Below, one piece after another: positions 1 through 8,875 of a stretch of DNA of 64,000 nt. The notes under the pieces are model-generated. The model worked only from the letters and a program-made list of their open reading frames with translations, made no database searches and was not told the origin of the DNA. Source of the DNA: Nakamurella sp. PAMC28650 (GTDB taxonomy: Bacteria > Actinomycetota > Actinomycetes > Mycobacteriales > Nakamurellaceae); contig NZ_CP060298.1 in the NCBI RefSeq assembly GCF_014303395.1, positions 310,001 through 374,000 on the forward strand, written 5' to 3'. A program made the position numbers and the translations under genes. Positions within the stretch are counted from its first letter, which is position 1; every line of letters begins with the position of its first letter.

Positions 1-1137
1 GATTCCGCGCCACGCCGGGGTTGCGCCCTGGATGAAGTCGGTGCCGGTCCAGATGGGACCGGCAATGCCGCCCTTGCCGGCCCGGTTCAGGTGGACCGGT
101 TTCCAGCCGGGCTCGGAAGCATCGAGCGAGAAGGTGTCAGTTCCGGCAGAGCCGAAGCCGTCGGCGGTGTATCCCCAGAACGACCAGAGGTAGAGGTGTC
201 CGCCGCCGGCCGCGAGCTGGAGATCGACGGTCGGGTGGTGGCGGGGAAGCACGAGATCGGCATCCCTGCTCCAGGCGTTGGTGGTGGGGTCGTAGGAAGC
301 GGTCTGCACCAGCGAGGAGGAGGCGTCGACGGCTGGGGGGGCGTCGATAGCTGGGGTGGCGACCATGACCACCCTGGTCCCCGTCCACACCGTCTGCACC
401 TGCGGATCGGGGATGGTGATCGGGCTGGGTGGTAGCAGGCGCCAGGTGTTGGTGGCCGGGGTGTAGGTGGCACCGTCAATGGCCCTGGACGAGCCGGAAG
501 CGATGAATCCGCCCCAGATGAACCACGTGGAGCCGGCCCAGACGTTGCTCACCCCACTCCGGGCTTGCAGTGGCGCCGGGGGAAGAGACCGCCATCCGCC
601 GGTCCGGGGGTTGTAGGCAGCGCCGTCGGCGGCGACGGTCTGATCCGGGCGGCTTCCGCCCCAGATCAACATCTCTGAACCGGTCCAGGTGATTGCGGCG
701 TCCGTGCGGCCGCTGATGGGCGCGGGAGGCAGCCGAGTCCATCGCCCGGCCGCCAGCTGCCGTGCCGTCACGACGGGAGAGTCCGTCGGTGGTGGGTTCA
801 ATATCAACGACGGCGCCTGCAGCACAACGCATCTGGTTGTGGGCGCCAACTGGGAACCGGCGGGCCGGCATTGCCCGTCGGGGGCACTCGGTTGATCTGA
901 GGCAAGCTCCTTCGCCATGTTCGTTCCGCTCGAGTTCGTTCCGCTCGAGTTCGTTCCGCTCGAGGTGCTGCGGGAGGTCGGGCCCGAACATCCGATCGTC
1001 GACGCCACCACCAGGAGCGCTGCGATCGCCGCAGCGACCCGTCTCCGGCGATGCGGTGCAGTGGTCCGTCCGTGTCCGACGATGTCAGCTCTCCCTCTGC
1101 CGTGGCTGCCACTGTCCCTCAGGACAGCTGCGAGCAA
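1..1137 (-). CDS. Kelch-like beta-propeller lipoprotein (partial, runs off left edge)
   Basis: The frame is open from the left edge up to about 1137 and has no stop inside the window, so the C-terminus is missing. The N-terminus has an arginine-rich stretch, a hydrophobic segment and a lipobox ending STIGC (Cys codon at 990-988), so export and lipid anchoring are likely. A low-complexity SSGTN linker follows, then repeated kelch-like units: AITWTGSEMLIWGG, AAYNPRTGGWRSLPP, STWFIWGG, ATYTPATNTWRLLPP and ASYDPTTNAWS. These fit a six- or seven-bladed propeller facing the cell exterior. The start is uncertain: no ATG or GTG precedes the signal sequence in frame, and a TTG at 1137 is the best option. 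An in-frame ATG at 918 would remove the signal. It is divergent from the phosphoesterase at 1357. Substrate or partner unknown. Confidence 0.7.
   Translation of the reverse strand, partial: MLAAVLRDSGSHGRGRADIVGHGRTTAPHRRRRVAAAIAALLVVASTIGCSGPTSRSTSSGTNSSGTNSSGTNMAKELASDQPSAPDGQCRPAGSQLAPTTRCVVLQAPSLILNPPPTDSPVVTARQLAAGRWTRLPPAPISGRTDAAITWTGSEMLIWGGSRPDQTVAADGAAYNPRTGGWRSLPPAPLQARSGVSNVWAGSTWFIWGGFIASGSSRAIDGATYTPATNTWRLLPPSPITIPDPQVQTVWTGTRVVMVATPAIDAPPAVDASSSLVQTASYDPTTNAWSRDADLVLPRHHPTVDLQLAAGGGHLYLWSFWGYTADGFGSAGTDTFSLDASEPGWKPVHLNRAGKGGIAGPIWTGTDFIQGATPAWRGI
919..963 (-). repeat. Three tandem 15-bp repeats encoding the SSGTN linker
   Basis: The 15-bp unit GTTCGTTCCGCTCGA (plus strand) occurs three times in a row at 919-933, 934-948 and 949-963. 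Read on the minus strand it gives SSGTN x3 directly after the lipobox of the kelch-like lipoprotein. Because the unit is a multiple of three, copy-number change would alter linker length without breaking the frame. Confidence 0.9.
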
Positions 1138-1356
1138 CTCTGCGGACGAGACGGGACGTAGCCTGCTGCACGTTGCACAGGAATTCCGTTGCCCGCATCC
1201 GTCCTCGGCCTGCGAGCGCGGGCGGCGAGACACGGCCAGGCTGTAGCGAGGTCGTTCACCCGGCGGTAGCCTTTCGTCCACCAGCACCTCACCAGAGAAC
1301 GCTAGACAGGATCACAGAAAGCGCCGTGTCGCGGCGCCGAGGCCGAAAGGTGTCCC

Positions 1357-2700
1357 ATGCGTACCCGTACTGCGCTCCTGTCCGCGATTGTTCTCGCCGC
1401 AGCGGCGCTGGTTCCGGTGTGGAACAGCCACCCGTCGGCCGCGACCGCTGCCACCGCAGCTGCCGCGACGGCCCCTGCCGCAACGGCATCTGCCGCGACC
1501 CGCACTCCGATCCGGCACGTGGTGGTCATCGTGCAGGAGAACCATTCTTTCGACAGCTACTTCGCGGCCTATTGCGCGCAGACCCACACCTGCAACATGG
1601 CGCCGGTGACCAACCCCTACGCCCCGGTGCAGCCTGTGCCCCTGACGGACGCAAGCACGGCCGCCTACGACCCGAACCACTTCGCCGATTGCGAACGGGT
1701 CGAGATCAACGGCGGCCGGATGGACGGCTACATCACGCCGCACGCGGCCCAGACCCAGTCGACGGGCTACCCGTGCGGATCGCCGGCGAATTTCACCCAG
1801 GCCGGCACCGGACCGACCTCACCGGTAGCGACCTACCAGCAGTGGGCCGGCTCGCGGGCCTCGCTGGCCGACAACTACTTCCAATCCTCGGTCGGGGCCT
1901 CGTCGCAGAACGACATGTACCTGTGGATGGCGCGTTTCGTGTTCAAGGACAACACCGCAGAGCCCAACGCCGTCGGCAGCCAATGCCCCACCGCGCGGAC
2001 GACCACCAGCTTCAGCACACCGAACCTCGGCGGAGCGCTGGACGCGGGCCACGTGTCGTGGGCCTGGTACGCGGAGGGCTACTCCGCGATGAAGACCGCC
2101 AACGCCGCCGGAAGCTGCGCTCTGGCGCCGGCGGACTGCCCCTCCCACATCCCGAACTACCCGTGCGTGTTCGACCCGAGCGACCTGCCCCCCGAATACG
2201 TCACCGGCCAGAAGGACAACCCCACCCACATCCGCGACTACACCCAGCTCGCCGCGGATGTCAGTGCCCACGCCCTGCCGGCGGTCAGCTTCGTCAAGGG
2301 GATCGGCTATCGCAGCGAGCATCCGGGCTACGGCGACAACGTCAGCGCCGGAGTGCAGTTCATCGGTCAGACGGTCGCGGAGATCACCAGCCACGTCCCC
2401 GATGCGCTGGTGCTGGTCACCTGGGACGAGTCCGGCGGCTACTTCGACCACGTCGCGCCGCCGAGCGGCACGTCCGCCAACGCCGTCGACGGGCAGGCCT
2501 ACGGGCCGCGGGTACCGCTGCTGGCACTGGGTTACGGCGCGGCCGGTGGGACGGTGTCACATGCGCAGCTCGAGCACTCCTCGATCGTGAAGTTCATCGA
2601 ATGGAACTTCCTCGGCTCGACCGGTCAGCTCCACGCCCGGGACGCTGTCGTGCGCAACCTCGGCAGCCTGCTGTCGCCGAAGCTGCACGTCCCTTCCTGA
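1357..2700 (+). CDS. Secreted phosphoesterase (alkaline phosphatase superfamily, acid phosphatase/phospholipase C-like)
   Basis: A 447-aa protein with a Sec-type signal peptide (hydrophobic stretch at about residues 8-22, then an Ala/Thr-rich region). The mature N-terminus carries IRHVVVIVQENHSFDSYF, the hallmark of the PF04185 phosphoesterase family that includes bacterial phospholipases C and acid phosphatases; the Glu-Asn pair there belongs to the metal centre. A second family motif, VTWDESGGYFDHVAPP, lies near residue 360. The ATG at 1357 follows a GAAAGG ribosome-binding sequence. It probably acts outside the membrane to release phosphate or cleave phospholipid headgroups; the substrate cannot be read from sequence. 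It is followed after 83 bp by the DUF4091 gene on the same strand. Confidence 0.88.
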   Translation: MRTRTALLSAIVLAAAALVPVWNSHPSAATAATAAAATAPAATASAATRTPIRHVVVIVQENHSFDSYFAAYCAQTHTCNMAPVTNPYAPVQPVPLTDASTAAYDPNHFADCERVEINGGRMDGYITPHAAQTQSTGYPCGSPANFTQAGTGPTSPVATYQQWAGSRASLADNYFQSSVGASSQNDMYLWMARFVFKDNTAEPNAVGSQCPTARTTTSFSTPNLGGALDAGHVSWAWYAEGYSAMKTANAAGSCALAPADCPSHIPNYPCVFDPSDLPPEYVTGQKDNPTHIRDYTQLAADVSAHALPAVSFVKGIGYRSEHPGYGDNVSAGVQFIGQTVAEITSHVPDALVLVTWDESGGYFDHVAPPSGTSANAVDGQAYGPRVPLLALGYGAAGGTVSHAQLEHSSIVKFIEWNFLGSTGQLHARDAVVRNLGSLLSPKLHVPS

Positions 2701-2783
2701 GAGGGCCGCGTTCGATCCAGCAAGGACGATCCACTGGTTCGCACATCGAATGAACGGCGTGCCGGGGCCGGCGAAGGAGTGCG

Positions 2784-4463
2784 GTGATCCGCGAGACGGG
2801 CTGGCAGTTCAGCACGACCCACTCACTCGCCAAGATCTACCCCGACTCCAGCGTCGGTCCTGACGGAACCCTTCCTGACCTGAGTGTCGTTGCAGGAGAG
2901 ACAGCCTCGTTCCAGATCGCCTTCCGGCCGCCGCGGACCGCGCACTTCCGCGACAACTCTCCGCTGCGCATCGACGTCAACCCGGCCGCGGCCCCCTACG
3001 TGACGTTGCACAGCGTCGACCTGGTCCCCTGCGACCTGGCGGCCTTTCCGGGACACGACAACGGCTACGACCGCGACCTGCCAGGGCTGTACCCCGACCT
3101 GCTGCGTCCCCTCGCCGACGCCACGATCGCACCGATGCCGGGCAGCTGGCGAGGTCTGTGGGTCGATTTCCGCGTCGACGAGCCGGCACTGGCGGGCGTG
3201 CACGAGGTCGAGATCACCGTCAGCGACGCAAGGTCATCGGTGCTCTACCGCCGGACGGTGAACATCGAGGTGCTCGGTTGCCAGTTGTCGCCGCTGCCCA
3301 TCGCACACACCCAGTGGTTCCACTGCGACGGACTCGCACAGTTCTACGGCGTCGAGGTGTTCTCCGAGCGGCACTGGCAACTCATCGATTCCTTTCTCGG
3401 GTCTGCCTCCCGGATGCAGGTCAACACCCTGCTCACGCCGGTGTGGACTCCCCCGCTCGACACCGAGCGAGGTTGCCACCGGCTGACCACGCAGCTGCTG
3501 CGGATCACCCACCGCGTGGACGGGTACAGCGTCGACTTCGCCCTGTTGGACCGGTGGCTGGAGCTGTGCCGCAAGCACGGCATCCAGCGGATCGAGATCG
3601 CGCACCTGTTCACCCAGTGGGGCGCGCACGCGACGCCGTCGATCTACGTCATCCGAGCCGGGGTATGGGTCGAGGAATTCGGGTGGCACGTGGGTGCCAC
3701 GGACCCGAGCTACCGGCGGTTCCTCGAGCAGGTCCTGCCCGCGCTCAAGGCGCACCTGGCCGAGCACTGGGGGCTGGACCGCGTCCTGTTCCACATCTCC
3801 GACGAGCCGAACGGGCGCGCGGACCTGACGAGTTATCTGCGGGCCAAGGCAGTCGTCGAGGACCTCCTGGCGCCCTGCACCGTCATCGACGCCCTGAGCG
3901 ACGCCGAGTTCTACGACACCGGTGCGGTACCTCATCCTGTGGTCGCCACCGATGCCGTTGCGCCTTTCCTCACCCGCGGGGTCCGGGGGCTGTGGGTCTA
4001 CTACTGCGTCAGCCAGGACCGCGGGGTATCGAACAGATTCTTCGCGATGCCATCAAGTCGGAACCGCGTCATCGGCCACCAACTCTTCGCCCATGACTGT
4101 GTAGGTTTCCTGCACTGGGGTTTCAATTTCTACAACTCCGAACTCTCGCGGCGCCCGATCAACCCATTCCAGGACACCACCGCCTCCGGTGGCCTGCTCG
4201 GTGGGGACACGTTCATGGTCTACCCGGGAGATGACGGTCAGCCGTGGGAGTCCATTCGCTCCAGGGTGTTCACCCAGGCGATGTTCGACCTCCGTGCGTT
4301 TCACCAGCTGTCCGACGATGCCGGTCGGGCGGCGGTCATGGAATTGATCGACACCGACGGCCAGGACGGTGGGCTCCATTTCGACGCGTACAGTGCCGAC
4401 CCATTTCACTACCTGCAGGTGCGGGAGAAGGTCAACCAGCAGATCGCGGCGATGCGTCGATGA
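2784..4463 (+). CDS. DUF4091-domain protein (glycoside-hydrolase-like)
   Basis: A 559-aa protein with no clear signal peptide, starting at GTG 2784 after GGAG. The N-terminal third is a beta-rich domain, and the C-terminal two-thirds looks like a TIM-barrel glycoside-hydrolase-like fold. The segment LFHISDEPN near residue 335, followed by GLWVYYCV and DCVGFLHWGFNFYN, matches the pattern of DUF4091 (PF13320) proteins, which sit in carbohydrate-degradation loci. The Asp-Glu of SDEP is a plausible catalytic pair, by analogy only. It runs into the 3' end of the convergent regulator gene: the two overlap by 32 bp only because that regulator is frameshifted and reads through its original stop. No substrate can be assigned. 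Confidence 0.8.
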   Translation: MIRETGWQFSTTHSLAKIYPDSSVGPDGTLPDLSVVAGETASFQIAFRPPRTAHFRDNSPLRIDVNPAAAPYVTLHSVDLVPCDLAAFPGHDNGYDRDLPGLYPDLLRPLADATIAPMPGSWRGLWVDFRVDEPALAGVHEVEITVSDARSSVLYRRTVNIEVLGCQLSPLPIAHTQWFHCDGLAQFYGVEVFSERHWQLIDSFLGSASRMQVNTLLTPVWTPPLDTERGCHRLTTQLLRITHRVDGYSVDFALLDRWLELCRKHGIQRIEIAHLFTQWGAHATPSIYVIRAGVWVEEFGWHVGATDPSYRRFLEQVLPALKAHLAEHWGLDRVLFHISDEPNGRADLTSYLRAKAVVEDLLAPCTVIDALSDAEFYDTGAVPHPVVATDAVAPFLTRGVRGLWVYYCVSQDRGVSNRFFAMPSSRNRVIGHQLFAHDCVGFLHWGFNFYNSELSRRPINPFQDTTASGGLLGGDTFMVYPGDDGQPWESIRSRVFTQAMFDLRAFHQLSDDAGRAAVMELIDTDGQDGGLHFDAYSADPFHYLQVREKVNQQIAAMRR

Positions 4464-5247
4464 GATCGCCGACCTGGTGCGAGCTCCTCAGGCCGTGACC
4501 ACCCGCACGCCCGCAGTGCGCAGCTCGTCGAGCTCTGAGGGATCGCCGCCGCGGTCGGTCACGATATCGTCCACCTGGGACAACGGGGTGATCTGAGCGA
4601 ACCGGACCACACCCGATCTTCGAGCTGTCGGCGATCACGACGGCCCGGCGGGCCTGGCGCAGGAAGGCCCGGTCCGTCTGCGCCTCCATCTCGTCGTAGG
4701 TCGTGCACCCGTGCTCGGCCGTCAACCCGTCGACACCGATGAAAGCCACGTCCAAGTGGTAGCCGGCCAGCATCATCTCGGCCGCAGGCCCGACGAGCTC
4801 GGCGGACCGACGAGCGATTCCGCCGATGACCACGAGGTGGACCCCCCGAATGCCGACCAGCTCGGCAGCGATGTTGAGAGCATTGGTGACCACAGTGATG
4901 TGGCGCCGCGACGACAGGGCCCGGGCCAACTCGAGGGCGGTCGTCCCGCCCGTCATGCCGACAACCGTGCCGTCCTCGACCAGGTCGGCACCGGCACGGC
5001 CGATGCGGATCTTCTCCTCCTGCCGCAGGCTGGACTTGAGCCGGATGGGCAGCTCGTCGCCGACGTCATTGGCCACCGCGCCCCCGTGGGTGCGCAGGAG
5101 GAGCCCGCTTCCGGACAGCGCCTGCAGGTCACGGCGGATGGTCGCCTCGGAGACGCCGAGGGTGCTGGCCAGGTCCACCACCTGGATGCTGCGACTACCG
5201 CCGATCCGCTCGAGGATCGCAGCCTGCCGCACGAGCCTGTCAACCAT
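4432..5247 (-). CDS. DeoR/GlpR-family transcriptional regulator, C-terminus frameshifted
   Basis: From ATG 5247 the protein begins with a DeoR-type winged helix (RQAAILERI, then VSEATIRRDLQAL at about residues 30-42, then LLRTHGGAV). A sugar-phosphate-sensing DeoRC domain follows with GMTGGTTALELA, VVTNALNIA, VVIGGIAR and DVAFIGVDGL. After ADSSKIG the reading frame is lost near 4608-4613: one frame continues as arginine-rich nonsense to 4432. The next frame gives the expected family ending VRFAQITPLSQVDDIVTD and then DELRTAGVRVVTA with a stop at 4490-4488. A single extra base, or two missing, in the CCACACCC stretch explains this. Either the effector domain lost its last ~40 residues recently, or this is an assembly error. 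Such regulators usually repress sugar catabolic operons and respond to a phosphorylated sugar. The target is unknown; the convergent DUF4091 gene is nearest. Confidence 0.85.
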   Translation of the reverse strand: MVDRLVRQAAILERIGGSRSIQVVDLASTLGVSEATIRRDLQALSGSGLLLRTHGGAVANDVGDELPIRLKSSLRQEEKIRIGRAGADLVEDGTVVGMTGGTTALELARALSSRRHITVVTNALNIAAELVGIRGVHLVVIGGIARRSAELVGPAAEMMLAGYHLDVAFIGVDGLTAEHGCTTYDEMEAQTDRAFLRQARRAVVIADSSKIGCGPVRSDHPVVPGGRYRDRPRRRSLRARRAAHCGRAGGHGLRSSHQVGDLIDASPRSAG

Positions 5248-5364
5248 CACCACATCGTATCCAGCTGATGCTTGATCGTGCGCGAACTGCGCAATCAAAT
5301 GTTCACCAAATAGAAATCTTGCCCGGACCGTTGACGCGCCAGGAGCCAAGTCCTAGCCTAAGCC

Positions 5365-6940
5365 CAATGCCGTTAAGTTAGCGATCTCTCGGAAAAAGGC
5401 CCGTTCCGGTCCTGGTGATTCGATTGAATGGCGACCAGGAATGGCGTGGTGGCCATCTTGGAGCCATTAGTTGATGTCATCGTGGGCGTGGCACAATATG
5501 TGGTGTGAGTGACTTCGATATCGCTGCTGGGGCCTCCGGTCGTTTGACCGATGTGATCGGTGTGGGTGTGCTGACCCGGCTGATCGACCGGGACACCGTC
5601 GACGAGGTCATCGGTCGCGCCGACCGCCGTGAGGTCCGGTCCCGGCTGCTGCCGGCTCGGGTGGTCGTGTATCTGGTGTTGGCGATGTGCCTGTTCACCT
5701 CGACGGCTACGACGAGGTCATCCGCAAGCTGACGAACGGTTAGCGGGGTTCACGGATCTGGCAGGCCACTTGGAAAGTGCCCACTTCGTCGGCGATCTCC
5801 CAGGCCCGGACCCGGCTGGGGCATCAGGTGATGGCCGATCTGTTCGACCGGGTGTGCGTCCCGATCGCCAGCCGCGCCACCGTCGGCGCGTGGTATCAGC
5901 AGTGGCGGGTGATGGCCATCGACGGGACCGTCGGCGACGTCCAGGACACCGACGTCAACGCCGCCGAGTTCGGGCATCACAGCCCCGGCAAACCCAACCA
6001 GAGCGCCTACCCGCAGGTTCGGATCGTCTCGTTGGTGGAATGCGGCACCCACGCCAGCGTCGCCGCCGAATTCGACGCGATCAAAATCTCCGAGCGAGCG
6101 TTGACCGAACGGCTGTCGTATGCCTTCACCGACGACATGATCGTGCTGGCCGACCGCGGGTTCTACTCCTACGACCTGTTCACCACCGCCGCCGCCAATG
6201 GCGCGCAGTTGCTGTGGCGGATCTCCGACAACCTGGACCTGCCGGTCCTGCAGCTCTACCCGGACGGGTCGTTCCGCTCCGAGCTGCTGCCGGCGAAGAT
6301 GAAAGCCGCCGCCAAGACGGCCCGGACCCCGAAGAACGTGGACGCCCACCGCATCCCGGTCCGGGTCATCGAATACATGGTCACCAACCGCGGACAAACC
6401 CAGACGATCCGCCTGATCACCACCCTGCTGAACTACTCGGAGGCGCAGGCCGAATCGTTGGCCGCGCTCTACCAGCAACGATGGGAACAGGAACTGGTCT
6501 TCGACGAGGTCAAGACCCACCAGCTCAACGCCACCCGGCTGCTCCGGTCCCGGACACCGGACCTGGTGAAACAGGAGATCTGGGCGTTGCTGATCACCCA
6601 CTACGCCACCCACGTGTTCATCACCGAAGCCGCCGACGAGATCGGCGCCGACCCCGACCGGTACTCCTTCACCAAAACAATCAACATCATCCGCAGCCAG
6701 GTTTCCAACCAGGCTGCGTTTTCCCCCCTCACGACTTGATAACGCCCACCGGGAAATGCTCCATGATATCCAGGCCGAGAAACTACCGAAACGTCGCTAC
6801 CGGTCCTGCCCCCGAGTGGTCCGAAGAATCACCACCCGCAACACCAACGTCAAACACGACCACCACAAGATCATCAAATACGACGATCCACCAGAAATCT
6901 ACGTCTTCAACAGGACCGCAGCTTAACTAAACGGCATTGA
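5365..6940 (+). mobile_element. IS4-family insertion sequence remnant
   Basis: Terminal inverted repeats are visible: CAATGCCGTTAAGTTAG at 5365-5381, and at 6921-6940 the complement of TCAATGCCGTTTAGTTAAGC. They bracket a single transposase gene with multiple lesions. I saw no clear target-site duplication in the immediate flanks. The element lies between the DeoR regulator and the surface-protein block. Confidence 0.82.
5505..6926 (+). pseudogene. IS4-family transposase, inactivated by two frameshifts and an amber stop
   Basis: The N-terminal IS4 domain starts at GTG 5505 (SDFDIAAGASGRLTDVIGVG) and reads to about 5697, where the frame shifts by one. The next frame continues as DGYDEVIRKLTNG, hits an in-frame TAG at 5741, then resumes with WKVPTSSAISQARTRLG. 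The catalytic part is well preserved: VMAIDGTVGDVQDTDVNA contains the first Asp, MIVLADRGFYSYDLF the second, and YQQRWEQELVFDEVKTH the Glu (YREK-like region). A second frameshift at the C-run near 6721-6726 separates the last ~65 residues (DNAHREMLHDIQAEKLPKRR), which end at TAA 6924. The protein cannot be made whole, so the copy is probably immobile unless acted on in trans. Confidence 0.85.
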
Positions 6941-7272
6941 TACTAACACAGCGTTGCACCACCAACACTCAAGGTGCGTGTTGCGGCCTGGGGTGCAGTG
7001 ACGCTGCTGCTTAGGAGGCGTGCGCGGACGACTATCCCCATGAAAGCCTAAACCGGCCTAAACCTATAACTATTCGTCACCGCGGTATGGGCTAATGTTA
7101 ACAGCACCGCTTGGCCGGCTCCCCTTGTACCTACCTCGTAGATTCGGACTCTGCTTTCGCAATCCACCACAGAACGGCCCCGGGGATGGGCAGATTGCGC
7201 AGTATGGACTGCATGCTGACCGCCGCCTGCAACAGTTTACGAGTGCGGTCGTGGTTGACTGCCTTATTGAGG
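6941..7272. other. Intergenic region without recognisable gene
   Basis: This stretch of about 330 bp separates the right end of the IS4 remnant from the 3' end of the glycoside-hydrolase-like gene. Short open frames exist on both strands, but none has family features or a convincing ribosome-binding site. No clear terminator stem was found by eye. Confidence 0.5.
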
Positions 7273-8571
7273 TCAAGGGCTATTGGGAGCATTATTCTTG
7301 ATGACATTAAATGTCAACGGGAAGGCGGGGCCGATGTCGCAATGGCCAGGAATAGCACCGGCGTCCTTGAGGTTCCAGAATGTAGCCCCGACCGCGGGTA
7401 TAGTTGCTGGCTTGCTGCCGTGTTGAATGTCGTACATACGTTGGGCGTGGGTGGCCATAGCGGAGTCTGTGAGCATAGGGATCGGGTATTCAGGGTCGTC
7501 GTAGCAGGAGGACCAGGCCGCGAGATACCAGGGCTTACCTATTTGCTGGCAAAAGTTCGCGACTTTTCTCACGGCGCCGTTAAGGTCGCCTTCGGAGTTG
7601 ATTTCCAGTTCGCACAGCGGATTTGCTGGGTCCGACATGATGGTCTGCCAGGGAATTCCCAAGCTGTTTGTGCTGTTCAGGTGCGAGAAGCCGCCAGTAG
7701 TGATGAGAATGTTCGGGGCTAGCGCTTGCCACTCGGTCAGTGTTCGATGATAGAAGTTGACCATGTCAGTTGCGGTACCTGAGGTCCCGGCGGGGCACGT
7801 GCTGTCGGTTTCGCCAGGGAAACATGCCTCGCCCCAGATCTGCACCATGGCTATCGTTGGGTCGTCCTTGTAGGAGATACCAGTCACTGTATTGGTGCGA
7901 TTTGCGATAAAACGCAAATAGGGCTGCCAGTCAGTTCGGGTGGGTGTCTTGCCCGAATGTTGCAGGGACTGCGCGTAGCTACTCAGAGTGAGAATGATAT
8001 GAATTCCGTTGGCGTGGGCCATAGCGATGAACCTGTCGACGCGCGTCCAGGTCGCCAAGGACATTGCATCGGACAGATTATGGTGTTTTGTCTCGAACTC
8101 CACGACAGCAAGGGTATTGATGTGAGCGGCCATTGCGAGTGCCACCTCCGCGGCTGGCCGATCATAGGTGCCATACGCAGTCCCGCCGTGGATGCTGAAG
8201 GGGTTGGCTTCCAGGCACAGTTGGATTCCGCAGCGGTGCAAAAAAGGATCAGGCTCGGGCGGACGAATCACGACCCACCCTGTTAGCAGGACGACACCGA
8301 CCACGATGATGGAGACGAATAGTTTCCGTTCCGTCGTGAAGAATGGCCCGGGACTGTGCCTTGCGAATGCACTGATACCGACCTGGTCTGAGGTAATGCT
8401 GGCGGACCGAGGCGCCAGGTACGCCCGCCTATCCGGGAGAGTGCGGCGGGGTTGACTCACTGCAACCGTCCAGACATACGCTGCAGCACGACGGCGAAAG
8501 TGGGCGGGCGCAGGTGAAAACACGCCGGTACTGCGAGGATGGGCGTTGCCCGATACCCGCGGCCTCTCCAC
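7273..8571 (-). CDS. Membrane-anchored glycoside-hydrolase-like protein (GH5/mannanase-type barrel)
   Basis: A protein of up to 432 aa with one transmembrane segment (about residues 84-101, LFVSIIVVGVVLLTGWVV) and a large extracytoplasmic part. That part reads like a TIM-barrel endo-glycanase: LCLEANPFSIHG at the first strand, VDRFIAMAHANGIHIILTLS in the middle, and IAMVQIWGEACFPG with Glu at about residue 248 in the position of a clan-A acid/base. CELEINSEGD at about 320-330 supplies candidate nucleophile glutamates, and AVGATFWNLKD stands where the last barrel strand would be. The start is not resolved: GTG 8571 and GTG 8460 are both in frame, with no strong Shine-Dalgarno. It is the last gene of the minus-strand surface block and probably trims or binds a glycan outside the membrane. 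Family assignment is by motif feel only. Confidence 0.65.
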   Translation of the reverse strand: MERPRVSGNAHPRSTGVFSPAPAHFRRRAAAYVWTVAVSQPRRTLPDRRAYLAPRSASITSDQVGISAFARHSPGPFFTTERKLFVSIIVVGVVLLTGWVVIRPPEPDPFLHRCGIQLCLEANPFSIHGGTAYGTYDRPAAEVALAMAAHINTLAVVEFETKHHNLSDAMSLATWTRVDRFIAMAHANGIHIILTLSSYAQSLQHSGKTPTRTDWQPYLRFIANRTNTVTGISYKDDPTIAMVQIWGEACFPGETDSTCPAGTSGTATDMVNFYHRTLTEWQALAPNILITTGGFSHLNSTNSLGIPWQTIMSDPANPLCELEINSEGDLNGAVRKVANFCQQIGKPWYLAAWSSCYDDPEYPIPMLTDSAMATHAQRMYDIQHGSKPATIPAVGATFWNLKDAGAIPGHCDIGPAFPLTFNVIKNNAPNSP

Positions 8572-8875
8572 GGAAGGGATGGGGAATTGCGGGTAGCCCC
8601 CAGGAACCGTGTGAGGGTGATTCGAATCAACGCAGGGAAGAGAGCATCGAGGTGACGGGCAGATTCGGCGTGGATGAGGTGAGTGGCGCCAGTGGCCGTG
8701 CCTGCACTGCGCCGGTCACTGGCGTGATTCGCTCGATCGCATCTGTGGTTCACAACGGGTTGGCTTTCGATCGCCTGGGTCGTGATCGGCTTCCTGCGCT
8801 GCGATGGCTTCGACCTCAAGCGGTGGCGGTCGGCGGACATCGGTTTCTCCTGCCGGGGGTGAGGCGCGAGTGTGG
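8572..8875. other. Intergenic region
   Basis: About 300 bp between the secreted beta-propeller gene (stop at 8876) and the glycoside-hydrolase-like gene. It could hold a promoter for the latter, since it is the widest gap in the block. No gene or clear stem-loop is recognised. Confidence 0.45.

Noticed and set aside
762-2753. Long 663-codon plus-strand frame overlapping the phosphoesterase
   Set aside because: The composition is Arg/Pro/Gly-rich nonsense and the other frame has a signal peptide and clear phosphoesterase motifs; high GC creates long shadow frames.
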